A DNA stretch of 64,000 bases from Steroidobacteraceae bacterium (GCA_019187495.1 JABAQN010000011.1:1-64000), one strand, 5' to 3'. Shown: positions 17,483-31,229, numbered from the stretch's first letter. A program made the numbers and translations. Notes: generated from the letters alone by a model not told the origin.

Positions 17483-18694
17483 TCAATTGGATACCTGTTC
17501 GAGCCCGCGCACCAGCACCTCGAGGAACCGGTTCGCGCGCTCCCCGTCCATCACGCGGTGATCGATCGTGAGGGTCACGTAGCAGCGCGGACGCGCGACG
17601 ATGCGCTCCTCGCCCGACTCCGTGACCACGACGGGCCGCTTTTCGAGCTTGCCGACGCCGAGGATCGCCGACTGCGGCTGGTTGATGACGATCGGCGTCG
17701 CGACGAGGCTGCCGCTGACACCGTGGTTCGAGATCGTGAAGGTCCCGCCGCGCACATCGGCGGGCGCGAGCCGGTCCTCGCGCGCACGCGTGACGAGTTC
17801 GCCGAGGGCCTGTGCGATGCCGAAGAGATCGAGCGTCTCGACATGCCGCACGACCGGAACGACGAGCCCACGGTCGCCGAGCGCAGTCGCGACACCGATG
17901 TGCATGGCGTCGTGCAAGTCGAGCGCGCGCCCGTTCCAGCGACTGTTCGCCTCGGGCACGGCGCGGATCGCCGCCACGCAGGCCTGCAGGAAATACGCCG
18001 TCAGCGTGAGCGAGGCTCCGCGCCGTTCGAAATCGGCGCGATGCTGCGCGCGGTGCGCGAGCACCGCACCGAGATCCGCCTCGAACACCGTCGTCACATG
18101 CGGTGCGACGCGCAGGCTCTCGACCATCCGTTCGGCGATGCGCCGGCGCATTGCGCTGTGTGGCACGCTGTGCGCGTCACCCTCCGGAGCCGGTGTGCTT
18201 TCGCGCGGGCGCGCCTCCAGGGCCCCGGCACCCAGCACATCATCCACCGTGATGCGCCCGCCGCTCCCGGTGCCGCGCACGTCGTCGGCGGTGAGGTTGC
18301 GCTCGGCCAGCAGGCGCCGCACGGCGGGGCTCGGCGCGCCCGAATCCGTGTCGCGCTTGCCCGGGCCAGCCCCGGAAGGCGCTGCAGGCCGTGGCCTCAC
18401 ATCGGGAGCCGGCAACACCGCTGCGGCGCGCGCCGCGGGCTGCGCGCCGTTCGCCGGATCGATGAGCGCGAGAAGCTCGCCCGGCGCCACTTCCGCCTGC
18501 TCGGGCTTCAGGATTTCGTGCAGCGTGCCGCTCGCGGGTGCGGCGATTTCGACCGTGACCTTGTCGGTCTCGAGTTCGAGCAGGGGCTCATCGGCGCGCA
18601 CGGCCTCGCCCGGTGCCTTGAGCCAGCGTTGCACCTGCGAGCGCGTGCCTTCCGTCTGCTCCGCGGGCGCCCGCACTTCGATCGGCGCCGACAT
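17483..18694 (-). CDS. Dihydrolipoyl acyltransferase (E2) of a 2-oxoacid dehydrogenase complex
   Basis: Core E2 subunit that accepts the acyl group from E1 on its lipoyl arm and passes it to CoA. The 403-residue protein has one lipoyl domain with ETDKV and lipoylated Lys45, a Pro/Ala-rich linker, an E1/E3-binding domain (about 120-155, [14 protein letters not shown]) and the catalytic domain ending in DHRVMDG, with His379 and Asp383. It starts in a TGATG overlap with E1. Sequence fits the branched-chain or aryl 2-oxoacid class rather than pyruvate or 2-oxoglutarate. Context with paa genes suggests that the product may be phenylacetyl-CoA. No E3 (lipoamide dehydrogenase) gene is nearby, so a shared E3 is expected. 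Confidence 0.88.
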   Translation of the reverse strand: MSAPIEVRAPAEQTEGTRSQVQRWLKAPGEAVRADEPLLELETDKVTVEIAAPASGTLHEILKPEQAEVAPGELLALIDPANGAQPAARAAAVLPAPDVRPRPAAPSGAGPGKRDTDSGAPSPAVRRLLAERNLTADDVRGTGSGGRITVDDVLGAGALEARPRESTPAPEGDAHSVPHSAMRRRIAERMVESLRVAPHVTTVFEADLGAVLAHRAQHRADFERRGASLTLTAYFLQACVAAIRAVPEANSRWNGRALDLHDAMHIGVATALGDRGLVVPVVRHVETLDLFGIAQALGELVTRAREDRLAPADVRGGTFTISNHGVSGSLVATPIVINQPQSAILGVGKLEKRPVVVTESGEERIVARPRCYVTLTIDHRVMDGERANRFLEVLVRGLEQVSN

Positions 18695-20793
18695 CAGAGG
18701 CTCGCGATGTCGCGGATGGCCGCGACGATCCGGGTGACGTCCGGCAGTACGGCGTCGAGCAACACCGGGCTGTGCGGACTCGGCACGTCCGGCATCGCGA
18801 GGCGCTCGATCGGCGCGTCGAGATCGAAAAACGACTCGCGCGCGATCACCGCGGCGATCTCGGCGCCGAAGCCCGCCGTCATCGTGTCCTCGTGCACGAT
18901 GAGGCAGCGGCGCGTCCGGCGCACCGACCCGAGCACCGCCTCGCGATCCCAGGGCGAAATCGTTCTCAGGTCGAGCACCTCGGCCAGCACGCCCGATTCA
19001 TCCGCCGCCTGCGCGCAGCGCTCGACCATCGCGCCCCAGGTCACCACGGTGATTTCGCTGCCGGCGCGCACCTGCTTCGCTTTGCCGAAAGGCACGATGA
19101 AATCATCGCCCGGCCAGGGCCGGCGCGCCCACGCCGCATCGAGCATCGCGCGATGCTCGAAGAAAATGGTCGGATCATTGCCGCGCAGTGCCGCGCGCAG
19201 CAGTCCGGCCGCGTCCTCGGCATTCGAGGGCATCGCCACGCGCCAGCCGACCGCGTGCGCGAACTGCACCTCGTTGCACTGGCTGTGCCACGGATCGCCG
19301 CACTTGAAATAGCCGCCCGGCATGCGCACGACCATCGGCGCCGCGAAGCGATTCGCGGTGCGCCAGCGCATCGTGCCGCAATCGCTCAACTGCTCCGTCG
19401 CAGGCTCGGCGTACTTGCGGAACTGGATCTCGGGCACCGGCAGGAGCCCGGCGAGGGCGAGGCCGACCGCGCGACCGATGATGCCTTCCTCCGACAACGA
19501 AGTGTCGAAGACGCGCGCCGCGCCGAACGTGTCCTGCAGGCCGAGCGTCGCCGCGTGCACGCCACCCTTGCGGCCAACATCCTCGCCAAAGACGACCATG
19601 CGCGGATTGGCGGCGAGCTCGAGCTCGAGCGTGCGACGAATGGCGGTGACCATGTTGATGCGCGGGCCCTCGGGATGCGCTTCCTCCCGCCCGCCTCGCG
19701 GCTCGATGCCGGCGCCGCACAATCCGCCTTGCAACTGGCTCTCGTGCCTGCCGTCTGCCCCGCGCTCGCTGAACCGGTAGCGCGTGACACGTGCGGCGTC
19801 CGGCCCGGCGGCTCCCTCGACAGCTTCGAGTGCCCGCTCCACTTCCGCTCGTGCGCGCGCCTCGAGCGCGTTCCACGCCGCCTCGCCGCGCAGCATCGGC
19901 ACGGCGAGCGCGCGCAGGCGCGGGAGCGGATCGCGCGCCTGCTCGGCGGCGATTTCATCGGGTGTCTTGTAGGCCTGCGTGTCCTGGCCGGAGTGCCCCG
20001 AAAGACGAGGCACGGTGAGGCGCAGCAGCGCCGGCCCCTCGCCGGCGCGTACGCCCGCGAGGGCGTCGGCCATCAGGCGCGCGGCCTCGCAGGGGTTGCT
20101 GCCATTGCCGTCGTATACGCGCAGGTTGCGAAATGCCGCGAGGTTCGCCGCGACATTGCCGCCTGGCGTCTGGTATTTCGAGGGCACAGAAATGCCGTAG
20201 CCGTTGTCCTCTATGAAGAAGAGGAGCGGCAGGCGCTGCGTCGTCGCGATGTTGAGCGCCGACCAGAACCCGTTGCTCGCGATCGACGCCTCGCCACCGT
20301 GGGCGACCGCGACGCAGCCGATCCAGGACGCGTCGCGCAGCACCTGCGTGTGATAGCGGATCGCCTGCGCCCAGCCGACAGCGGGTGTGTATTGCGTGCC
20401 GACGCCGCCGCAGCCCGGCAGCACGCAGGGACCGTGGTGCCGCGGCAGGTTGAGCACGACGCCGATGTCGCGTCCCTCGCTGATGCCGCCCGCGCGCATC
20501 ATCGTCGAGGCGAGCGCGGTTTCGAGCGGCAGGCCGAGCGTGAGCGCGAGCGGGCGCGAGCGGTAGTACGCTGCCACCGCGTCGCGGGCGCCGGTCAGCA
20601 TCTGGCCGAGGAGCGCCTGCGTGACATCGTGGCCGCGCGCGGTGAACTGGTAGAGCACCTTGCGCGCCGGGAGAAGGCGCGACTCCTCGAGTTCGTCGAG
20701 CGCGCGCGAGACGAGCACCGTGTGCGCCGCGCGCGCCCAGTCGATCGCCGGGGTCCCGGTGTCCGAGGAATGCTGCTGGGCGGCTGCCGACAT
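18694..20793 (-). CDS. 2-oxoacid dehydrogenase E1, alpha and beta subunits fused
   Basis: Thiamine-diphosphate decarboxylase of a 2-oxoacid dehydrogenase complex. The 699-residue chain is an alpha part (about 1-375) joined to a beta part (about 385-699). The alpha part has the cofactor site in HGGEASIASNGFWSALN and EDNGYGISVP. The beta part has VVFGEDVGRKGGV, DTSLSEEGIIGRAVGLAL, MPGGYFKCGDPWHSQ and VTWGAMVERC. Fused E1 proteins of this type occur among branched-chain or related 2-oxoacid dehydrogenases. It is the first gene of the - strand operon and is divergent from an Lrp-type regulator. Substrate is not determined by sequence. Phenylpyruvate is suggested by the downstream paa genes, with branched-chain 2-oxoacids as the alternative. 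Confidence 0.87.
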   Translation of the reverse strand: MSAAAQQHSSDTGTPAIDWARAAHTVLVSRALDELEESRLLPARKVLYQFTARGHDVTQALLGQMLTGARDAVAAYYRSRPLALTLGLPLETALASTMMRAGGISEGRDIGVVLNLPRHHGPCVLPGCGGVGTQYTPAVGWAQAIRYHTQVLRDASWIGCVAVAHGGEASIASNGFWSALNIATTQRLPLLFFIEDNGYGISVPSKYQTPGGNVAANLAAFRNLRVYDGNGSNPCEAARLMADALAGVRAGEGPALLRLTVPRLSGHSGQDTQAYKTPDEIAAEQARDPLPRLRALAVPMLRGEAAWNALEARARAEVERALEAVEGAAGPDAARVTRYRFSERGADGRHESQLQGGLCGAGIEPRGGREEAHPEGPRINMVTAIRRTLELELAANPRMVVFGEDVGRKGGVHAATLGLQDTFGAARVFDTSLSEEGIIGRAVGLALAGLLPVPEIQFRKYAEPATEQLSDCGTMRWRTANRFAAPMVVRMPGGYFKCGDPWHSQCNEVQFAHAVGWRVAMPSNAEDAAGLLRAALRGNDPTIFFEHRAMLDAAWARRPWPGDDFIVPFGKAKQVRAGSEITVVTWGAMVERCAQAADESGVLAEVLDLRTISPWDREAVLGSVRRTRRCLIVHEDTMTAGFGAEIAAVIARESFFDLDAPIERLAMPDVPSPHSPVLLDAVLPDVTRIVAAIRDIASL

Positions 20794-20840
20794 TTCCGTA
20801 CCCCCTCTGCCGGCAGCGTAAACCAGCCTCCAGGACGGAA

Positions 20841-20880
20841 ATCACCAAAATCAGCTCGCCTTGGCGCTATTTGTGGTGAT
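20841..20880. promoter_or_regulatory. Candidate Lrp operator in the divergent E1/lrp promoter region
   Basis: The 126-base gap between the divergent E1 and lrp genes contains an inverted repeat, atcaccaaaa at 20841-20850 and ttgtggtgat at 20871-20880 (nine of ten positions pair). The centres are 30 bases apart, about three helical turns, which suits an Lrp/AsnC octamer bridging two sites. Sequences nearer the lrp start are AT-rich. No sigma-70 hexamers are clear. Assigned by position and symmetry only. Confidence 0.45.
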
Positions 20881-20919
20881 AGTCTCCACCCATTGTCTTT
20901 TTGTTGGCGTTTATTACTT

Positions 20920-21390
20920 ATGACGCTCGATCGTGTCGACGCCCGCATCGTGGCCGAACTGCAGGCCGACGGCCGCCTGTCCGTCGTGGAACTCGGCGAG
21001 CGCATCGGGCTCACCGGCACGCCGTGCGCGCGGCGCGTGCGCCAGCTCGAGGAGCGCGGCGTGATCCTGGGTTACACCGCGATCGTCGATCCGGTGAAGC
21101 TCGGGCTCAAGGTCCGGGCATTCGTGCAGGTGAAGCTCGATCGGCACACCGACGAGCACGTCGAGCTCTTCGAGCGCTCGCTCGCCGCGATCGAACAGGT
21201 CGTGAGCTGCCACGCGATGACCGGTGAGTACGATTTCCTGCTGCAGGTCACGACTCCCGATCTCGACGCGCTCAGCACGCTCGTGCTGAAGCAGCTGCTC
21301 AAGATCCCCGGCGTGCGCGACGTGCATTCGAGCATCGTGCTCGACACGGTGAAACACTCGACGCGCGTGCCGATCGGGCATCTCGCGTAG
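20920..21390 (+). CDS. Lrp/AsnC-family transcriptional regulator, divergent from the E1-E2-paa operon
   Basis: A 156-residue regulator with an N-terminal winged helix-turn-helix (LDRVDARIVAELQADGRLSVVELGERIGLTGTPC region, about 2-36) and a C-terminal RAM ligand domain (VRAFVQVKLDR, SCHAMTGEYDFLLQV, IPGVRDVHSSIVLDTVKH). The family senses amino acids and works as dimers and octamers. The ATG at 20920-20922 is used; an extremely long open frame running into it from upstream is antisense to E1 and is artefactual. Placement opposite the E1-E2-paa operon, with a symmetric site between, suggests control of that operon by an aromatic or branched-chain amino acid. The ligand is unknown. Confidence 0.92.
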   Translation: MTLDRVDARIVAELQADGRLSVVELGERIGLTGTPCARRVRQLEERGVILGYTAIVDPVKLGLKVRAFVQVKLDRHTDEHVELFERSLAAIEQVVSCHAMTGEYDFLLQVTTPDLDALSTLVLKQLLKIPGVRDVHSSIVLDTVKHSTRVPIGHLA

Positions 21391-21393
21391 CGC

Positions 21394-22479
21394 TCAGCGG
21401 AGCACCAGCGGCTCGCCGTAGCCGGTCAGTTCGAGGTAGCCGCGTCCGACTTCGCGCCCGCCTGCGCGCGCGCGGACCGCCCCTTCCCAGTAGATCGCGC
21501 CGGTCGTGCGGCGTGTATCGCTCTCCTGGTCGTCCATCAGCGGCTCGAGCACAAGCACGGTGTCTCCCGCGCGCACGACCCACTCGACCGGATACTCGAT
21601 CGCCGTGCGCGGCGAACGCCAGCGCCGCCGCGGCATGAACTCGACTTCGCCGGGCGCGAAGTGCCGCGTCGTCCCGTCACTCGCTCGCAGCGTACCTCCC
21701 GCCCAGCGCACGCCGCCCTGCCGCCCACGAATCCTGAACGCCATCAGTGCGCCGCCGCCATCGAGATTGATGCCGACCCAGTCCCAGCCCGCGGCCAGAG
21801 GCTCCAGCGCCTCGCTCGACCATTCGTGATCGAGCCACGCCTCGCCGCTCACCGCGGAGCGCCGTCCCTCGCGCACCAGCTCCCCGCGCACCGCCAGGTG
21901 CGGCACGCTGTAGTAATAGCTCGCCGCGAGCGCCGCGGCGCCCTTGCGGCTGAAGCCCGCGGCGCCATTCAGCAGCGGCGGCTGCGTCGGCGCGAGCACG
22001 AGCTCGAGCGTGAAGTCCCGCGCGGGCACGTGTACCCGGTAGCCCGCCCCATCGCGCCCGAGCCGCCAGTCGTCGATCCAGACCGCCGTGTCGCCCTCGC
22101 GCGCCTCGGCGAGGCCGAAGCCGGCGCGTGCGATACGTTCGTCTTTCAGCAGGTGGCCGCGTGCGTGATCGCTGATGGCCGCGTGCGCGATCAGGATCTG
22201 ACGCGGCGCGAAGGCGCTCGGGTTCGCGTCGGCCTCGGGCTGGCGGGAACGGAAGAAGGTGATCTGGAAACCGATCGCCTCGCCCTGCCCGGTGCGCAGC
22301 CACCCGGTCGCGTACCACCATTCGGTGCGAAACGCCGGGTGGCTGCCGTAGTCGCGGGGAAACGAGAGCCTGTAGCCCGGCAGCACCGGCGCCGGCGCGA
22401 CAGCGGCGAGGCCGGCCGCCGCCAGCGCAACCGAGGTCAACGCCAGCAGGGCCACCGTCCGCCCCGCACCCCGCCTCAC
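21394..22479 (-). CDS. AttH/CrtC-like lipocalin-domain protein linked to an ABC transporter
   Basis: A 361-residue exported protein with an N-terminal hydrophobic segment (TVALLALTSVALAAAGLAAV) and a two-lobed lipocalin-like body. Landmarks are SHPAFRTEWWYATGWLRT, GFQITFFRSR, EAWLDHEWSSEAL and GWDWVGINLDGGGALMAF. Such proteins were annotated as carotenoid 1,2-hydratase or AttH and frequently follow an FtsX-like permease and its ATPase. A substrate-handling role in the envelope, probably for a lipidic molecule, is inferred. The GTG start overlaps the permease stop (GTGA). It converges with the Lrp gene, with three bases between them. Confidence 0.85.
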   Translation of the reverse strand: MRRGAGRTVALLALTSVALAAAGLAAVAPAPVLPGYRLSFPRDYGSHPAFRTEWWYATGWLRTGQGEAIGFQITFFRSRQPEADANPSAFAPRQILIAHAAISDHARGHLLKDERIARAGFGLAEAREGDTAVWIDDWRLGRDGAGYRVHVPARDFTLELVLAPTQPPLLNGAAGFSRKGAAALAASYYYSVPHLAVRGELVREGRRSAVSGEAWLDHEWSSEALEPLAAGWDWVGINLDGGGALMAFRIRGRQGGVRWAGGTLRASDGTTRHFAPGEVEFMPRRRWRSPRTAIEYPVEWVVRAGDTVLVLEPLMDDQESDTRRTTGAIYWEGAVRARAGGREVGRGYLELTGYGEPLVLR

Positions 22480-25046
22480 CAGTCCTCCCGCACCGCGCGC
22501 AGCGCGTCGCCACTCAGCGCCGCGCGACCGCTCACCGTCGCGGTGACCGCCGCCGCGGCGAGCAGCGCGAATGCGAGTACGCCGAGCTGCCACCACGGGA
22601 TCGCAAGATCGATGCTCCACAGGAATGACTGGCGGTTGACGACGTAGACCAGCACGAGGCTGAGGGCCATCCCGAGGACGAGTGCGCAGCCGATCCCGAT
22701 CGCGCTCGTGAGGAGCCCTTCGCCCGCGAGCATCGCAACCACCTGCCGACGCAGGAGCCCGATGTGGCGCAACATGCCGAATTCGCTGCGCCGCGCGAGC
22801 GCCGTCGACGCCGCCGTCACGCTGACACCGAGCAGCCCGATCAACACGGCGATCGCCTCGAGCGCATAGGTGATCGCAAACGCGCGGTCGAAGTTCGCGA
22901 ACGACAGTTGCCGCACCTCCGTCGTCGTACGCAGCTGCAGCGCGGGGCCGGCGTCGAGCGCCGCGCGTATCGCCGCCTCGACCTGCGCGGGCGTCGCCGT
23001 GCGGGCGAGCCAGAACGCGCCGTCGTTCGCGGACGCATCACCCGTCGCCGCGCGATAGGCCGATCGGGGAATGACCACGCTTCCGGTCGAGCGCCCGTAG
23101 TCGCGATAAATGCCCGCGACGCGGAAGGCGACCTGGTCGCGGCCGAGCGGCAGCGAAATCGTCGAACCGGCGCTCCAGCCGTACAGGTCCACCATCGCTT
23201 CCGAAATCCACGCGGGCGGCAAGCGCGCCGGTTGCGCACCCGCGGCGACGCTTTCGATGATCGCGAGCCGCGAGGCCGCGGTCGATGCATCGATCGGCGC
23301 CGCGATGATCTGTACTGCCGTCGCATCGCGCCGCAGGGGCAGCGCAAACGTGCGGCGAAACTCGGCACGTGTCACGCCGTCGAGGCGTGCGAGCCTCGCC
23401 TGCGCGGCGGCATCGAGCGAGCCCGTGTCGCCACCCTGCCCCATGCGCAGCTGCAGGTCGGCGGGCAGGATCGTGTCGAGCCAGTCGGCGAACGACTCGC
23501 GGAAGGAGTGCACCATGATCGCCATCGAGACCATCAGGCTGAAGCTGACGATGATCGCCGCGAGTCCGATCGACGCCTGTGCCGTGCTCCCCCGCAGTTG
23601 CGCGATGGCGAGCGTGGTCGGCGTGTGACGAACCGTCGGCATTCGTCCGAGCACCCGATCCGCAATGCCGGGCACGAGCAGGACGCCGCCAAGGAGGAGC
23701 GCCGCGATCGAACCGTAGCCGAAGAGCGGCAGCCCGTGCAGCGCGGGGAGCACTGCAAGTACGGCACCCAGAAGGATCAGTGCGAAACCCGCGCGCCAGG
23801 GCCGCACCCTCGCGAGCACAATCCCGGCGTCGCCGGCCTTCAACGCCGCCGCGGGAGATCGCGCCGCCGCCTCGCGCGCGGGCCACCAGGACGCGAGCGC
23901 CGCGGCGAGGCCACCCGCCACGACGAATGCCACCCATTCGAGCGGCCGCGGCGCGAGGTGCCCGGCGACGCCTGCGAACTGGCCGGCGCCCAGGTCGCCT
24001 GCGAGCGCCGTGAGCATCCACGCGCCGATCCGCTGTCCGAGCGCGACACCGAGGGCGGCGCCCATGATGCCGAGTGCGGCGCCTTCGAGCACGAGTGCCC
24101 GGCGCAGGGCGCCACGCGTGACACCGAGCGCGCGCAGCAGTCCGAACGCCGTGCGGCGCCGCAGGATCGACAACGCCTGCGTCGCGAGCACGAGGAAGGC
24201 GCCGGTCAGCACGGCGACGAGCGCGAGCATGTCGAGATTGACGCGATAGGCGCGGGTCGCCGAGGCCACGCGCTCGTTGTCGATCGCCGGTGCCGCGACC
24301 GTGACGCCGGAAGGCAGAAGTCGACCGATTGCGGCGCGAACATCGTCGCAGTCCGCGCCTTCCGCGACGCGCACATCGATCCGGTTCACGATCCCCGAAC
24401 GATCGAACATCCACTGCGCCGCGGCGATGTCCATGATGCCGAGCGCGCGCGGATAGGCGGATTCGCCGAGGAGGCCCATGACCTCGAGGCGGCGCATCGA
24501 ACTGCCGACGAGCACGTCGAACTGGTCGCCGGTCCCGACACCGAGCGCTCCGGCGGCGCGGACGCTCAGGAAAATGCCATCCGGCCTGAAGAAGGCACGC
24601 AGGTTGCCGGCGATCTCGCCGAGCAACGCGGGCTGTACCTGCGTCGCCCGAAACGGATCGACCGCAACGACCGGGAGGAGAACCTGGTGCCGGGTTTTCG
24701 GTTGTTCGGTTATTGGGCGCTGCGCGCCCGAATAACCGAACAACCGAAAACCCGGCACCATGACTTCCAGCACCGGGCTCGCCACCGCGACGCCCGGTGT
24801 GCGCGCGATCGCGGGATACAGCGACTCCGGGAAGCCTGCCGGCGCGCCCCGCACGACGAGGTCCGCCTCGCCCGCGAGACGCCGCGCGGCCCGCTCGAAC
24901 TCGTCGAGCGCGCCGCGATTGACGAGATACACCGCGGATGCGAGCGCGACACCGAGCGCGATCGCGAGCATCGGCATCAGCAACCGCACCGGCCGGTCGC
25001 GCCACTGCGCGCGCCACAACGTCCACCAGAGCCGCGCCTGGTTCAC
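22476..25046 (-). CDS. FtsX/LolC-like ABC transporter permease carrying an in-frame palindrome insertion
   Basis: An 856-residue membrane protein built of two FtsX-type halves. There is an N-terminal helix (about 18-38), a large periplasmic domain, a block of membrane helices (near 260-420), a second periplasmic domain and C-terminal helices (about 720-840). The GTG start overlaps the ATPase stop (GTGA). It pairs with the upstream ATPase and downstream AttH-like protein to form an export system that does not move substrate through the bilayer like classic importers. Oddity: residues about 96-121 (VPGFRLFGYSGAQ, then RPITEQPKTRH) are encoded entirely by a 74-bp palindrome at 24686-24759, interrupting a stretch that otherwise reads from VLEVMV straight to LLPVVAVDPF. 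Confidence 0.9.
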   Translation of the reverse strand: MNQARLWWTLWRAQWRDRPVRLLMPMLAIALGVALASAVYLVNRGALDEFERAARRLAGEADLVVRGAPAGFPESLYPAIARTPGVAVASPVLEVMVPGFRLFGYSGAQRPITEQPKTRHQVLLPVVAVDPFRATQVQPALLGEIAGNLRAFFRPDGIFLSVRAAGALGVGTGDQFDVLVGSSMRRLEVMGLLGESAYPRALGIMDIAAAQWMFDRSGIVNRIDVRVAEGADCDDVRAAIGRLLPSGVTVAAPAIDNERVASATRAYRVNLDMLALVAVLTGAFLVLATQALSILRRRTAFGLLRALGVTRGALRRALVLEGAALGIMGAALGVALGQRIGAWMLTALAGDLGAGQFAGVAGHLAPRPLEWVAFVVAGGLAAALASWWPAREAAARSPAAALKAGDAGIVLARVRPWRAGFALILLGAVLAVLPALHGLPLFGYGSIAALLLGGVLLVPGIADRVLGRMPTVRHTPTTLAIAQLRGSTAQASIGLAAIIVSFSLMVSMAIMVHSFRESFADWLDTILPADLQLRMGQGGDTGSLDAAAQARLARLDGVTRAEFRRTFALPLRRDATAVQIIAAPIDASTAASRLAIIESVAAGAQPARLPPAWISEAMVDLYGWSAGSTISLPLGRDQVAFRVAGIYRDYGRSTGSVVIPRSAYRAATGDASANDGAFWLARTATPAQVEAAIRAALDAGPALQLRTTTEVRQLSFANFDRAFAITYALEAIAVLIGLLGVSVTAASTALARRSEFGMLRHIGLLRRQVVAMLAGEGLLTSAIGIGCALVLGMALSLVLVYVVNRQSFLWSIDLAIPWWQLGVLAFALLAAAAVTATVSGRAALSGDALRAVREDW
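24686..24759. repeat. 74-bp near-perfect palindrome inside the permease gene
   Basis: Left arm 24686-24714 and right arm 24731-24759 are exact reverse complements over 29 bases. The inner bases add a six-base pair (gggcgc with gcgccc) with one bulged base and a three-base loop (24721-24723). The permease reading frame continues through the whole element. No second copy is seen in the window. The arms have AT-richer cores (gttttcggttgttcggttatt) unlike the surrounding coding DNA. No target duplication is obvious. Confidence 0.93.
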
Positions 25047-25741
25047 GGCGGCAACACCTCGGGCGCGAGCCCCTGCGCCGTGAGCCGCAGCACGCGATCC
25101 GCCGTGCGCGCCGCCACGAACGAGTGCGTGATCAGGATACCGGCGCCCCCGCATGCCCGGACCTGGCCGCGCAGGAGATCGAGCACCTGCAGCGCGGTGC
25201 GCGGGTCGAGATTGCCGGTCGGCTCATCCGCAAGCACGAGGCGCGGCCTGTGCACGAGCGCGCGCGCGATCGCGACGCGCTGCAGCTCGCCGCCCGAGAG
25301 TTCACGCGGATAGCGCGGCCCCGCGCCCGCCAGCCCGACCTCGCGCAATATCGCCGCGACACGCGCCCCGCTCTCCCGCCTCGCGACGCCGAGCAGGCCG
25401 AGCGGCACCGCCACGTTCTCCGCGACCGTGAGGTAAGGCAGCACATGGAACGCCTGGAAGACAAACCCCATCTTCGCGCGTCGCAGGCGCGTCGCCGCAT
25501 CGTCGTCCAGCGTGCCGACCTCGACGCCGTCGAGCAGGATCGTGCCCGCCTCCGGCCTGTCGAGTCCTGCGACCAGGTTGAGCAGCGTCGACTTGCCGAC
25601 GCCCGATTCGCCCATGATCGCGACATGGTCGCCCGTCACCAGCCGGAGATCGACTCCACCGAACACCGGTGGCCGATGGGCACGATAGCGTTTCCCGAGC
25701 CCCCGGACCTCGAGCAGGGCCGTGCGCGATGATGCGTTCAC
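25043..25741 (-). CDS. LolD-like ABC transporter ATP-binding protein
   Basis: A 232-residue ATPase of the LolD/MacB class. Walker A is GESGVGKST (about 44-52), the Q-loop is VFQAFHVLPYLTV, the signature is LSGGELQR and Walker B is LVLADEPTGNLD. It energises the adjacent FtsX-like permease, with which it overlaps by four bases. The start at ATG 25739-25741 lies 45 bases after the tyrosine phenol-lyase-like gene, so it may be cotranscribed with it or have its own promoter. Not a true lolD by context, as no lolC/E partner pair is present. Confidence 0.93.
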   Translation of the reverse strand: MNASSRTALLEVRGLGKRYRAHRPPVFGGVDLRLVTGDHVAIMGESGVGKSTLLNLVAGLDRPEAGTILLDGVEVGTLDDDAATRLRRAKMGFVFQAFHVLPYLTVAENVAVPLGLLGVARRESGARVAAILREVGLAGAGPRYPRELSGGELQRVAIARALVHRPRLVLADEPTGNLDPRTALQVLDLLRGQVRACGGAGILITHSFVAARTADRVLRLTAQGLAPEVLPP

Positions 25742-25786
25742 CGCGCGAGTGTAATGACGCCGGGCGGCGCTGGATATTCCGCGCCG

Positions 25787-27675
<1,889 letters not shown>

Positions 27676-27677
27676 AA

Positions 27678-27715
27678 TATTTTGTATTATCTACATTTAG
27701 CAAAATAAATATCAA
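27678..27715 (-). promoter_or_regulatory. Promoter and AT-rich inverted repeat upstream of the second Lrp gene
   Basis: On the - strand TTGATA (27710-27715) and GATAAT (27686-27691) are separated by 18 bases, a good sigma-70 arrangement. Overlapping it is an inverted repeat TATTTTG (27678-27684) with CAAAATA (27701-27707), an AT-rich layout suited to Lrp-type binding and autoregulation. The -10 lies close to the start codon at 27675. This is one of the most AT-rich spots in the window. Confidence 0.6.
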
Positions 27716-27732
27716 GCCCGCTCACACCCCTG

Positions 27733-30865
<3,133 letters not shown>

Positions 30866-30882
<17 letters not shown>

Positions 30883-31213
30883 CCACCTTCTTCACTTCCA
30901 GCGTCGCGGGATCGAGCGCCGGAATGCAGCGCACGTTGAGCGCCACCGTGGGCTCGCCCTGCGGGCTCGTGGCTTCACCGAACGGCGCACAGCCGCAGAC
31001 CTCGCAGAAGCGATGCCTGATCGCGTGCTTGTTGAAAGTGTAGGTGGACAGGTTCGCCTCGGGCGTGGTGAGGCGCAGCTTCCCGCGCGGCATGAAATGC
31101 AGCAGGTAGCCCTTGCGCGCGCAATGGCTGCAGTTGCATTCCATGACGGTCCCGATTTCGGTATCGGCCTCGAAGGCGATGCGGCCGCAATGGCAACTAC
31201 CCTGGTGGATCAT
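30866..31213 (-). CDS. GFA-family (CENP-V/glutathione-dependent formaldehyde-activating-like) zinc protein
   Basis: A 115-residue protein with the GFA zinc-binding pattern: SCHCG (Cys7, Cys9), ECNCSHC (Cys26, Cys28, Cys31) and CEVCGC (Cys70, Cys73, Cys75). Members bind zinc, and the founder interacts with glutathione and formaldehyde, but most have no proven reaction. The gene sits between imuB (16-base gap) and dnaE2 (17-base overlap), inside a DNA-damage cassette where it is not a standard member. Formaldehyde damages DNA, so a link is conceivable but is speculation. It may simply have been captured by the operon. Confidence 0.85.
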
Positions 31214-31229
31214 GGCAATCTCCGTTTGT

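Noticed and set aside
18772-20919. Long N-terminal extension of the + strand Lrp frame
   Set aside because: It is antisense to the E1 gene and of low complexity. The regulator starts at ATG 20920, where family similarity begins.
24686-24759. Internal terminator or attenuator in the permease gene
   Set aside because: No T-run follows the stem on either strand and the reading frame is kept, which fits an inserted element better.
22764-25313. 849-codon open frame on the + strand, antisense to the permease and ATPase
   Set aside because: GC-rich codon bias on the - strand creates long antisense frames. The product is Arg-rich without domains, and the - strand genes are clearly real.
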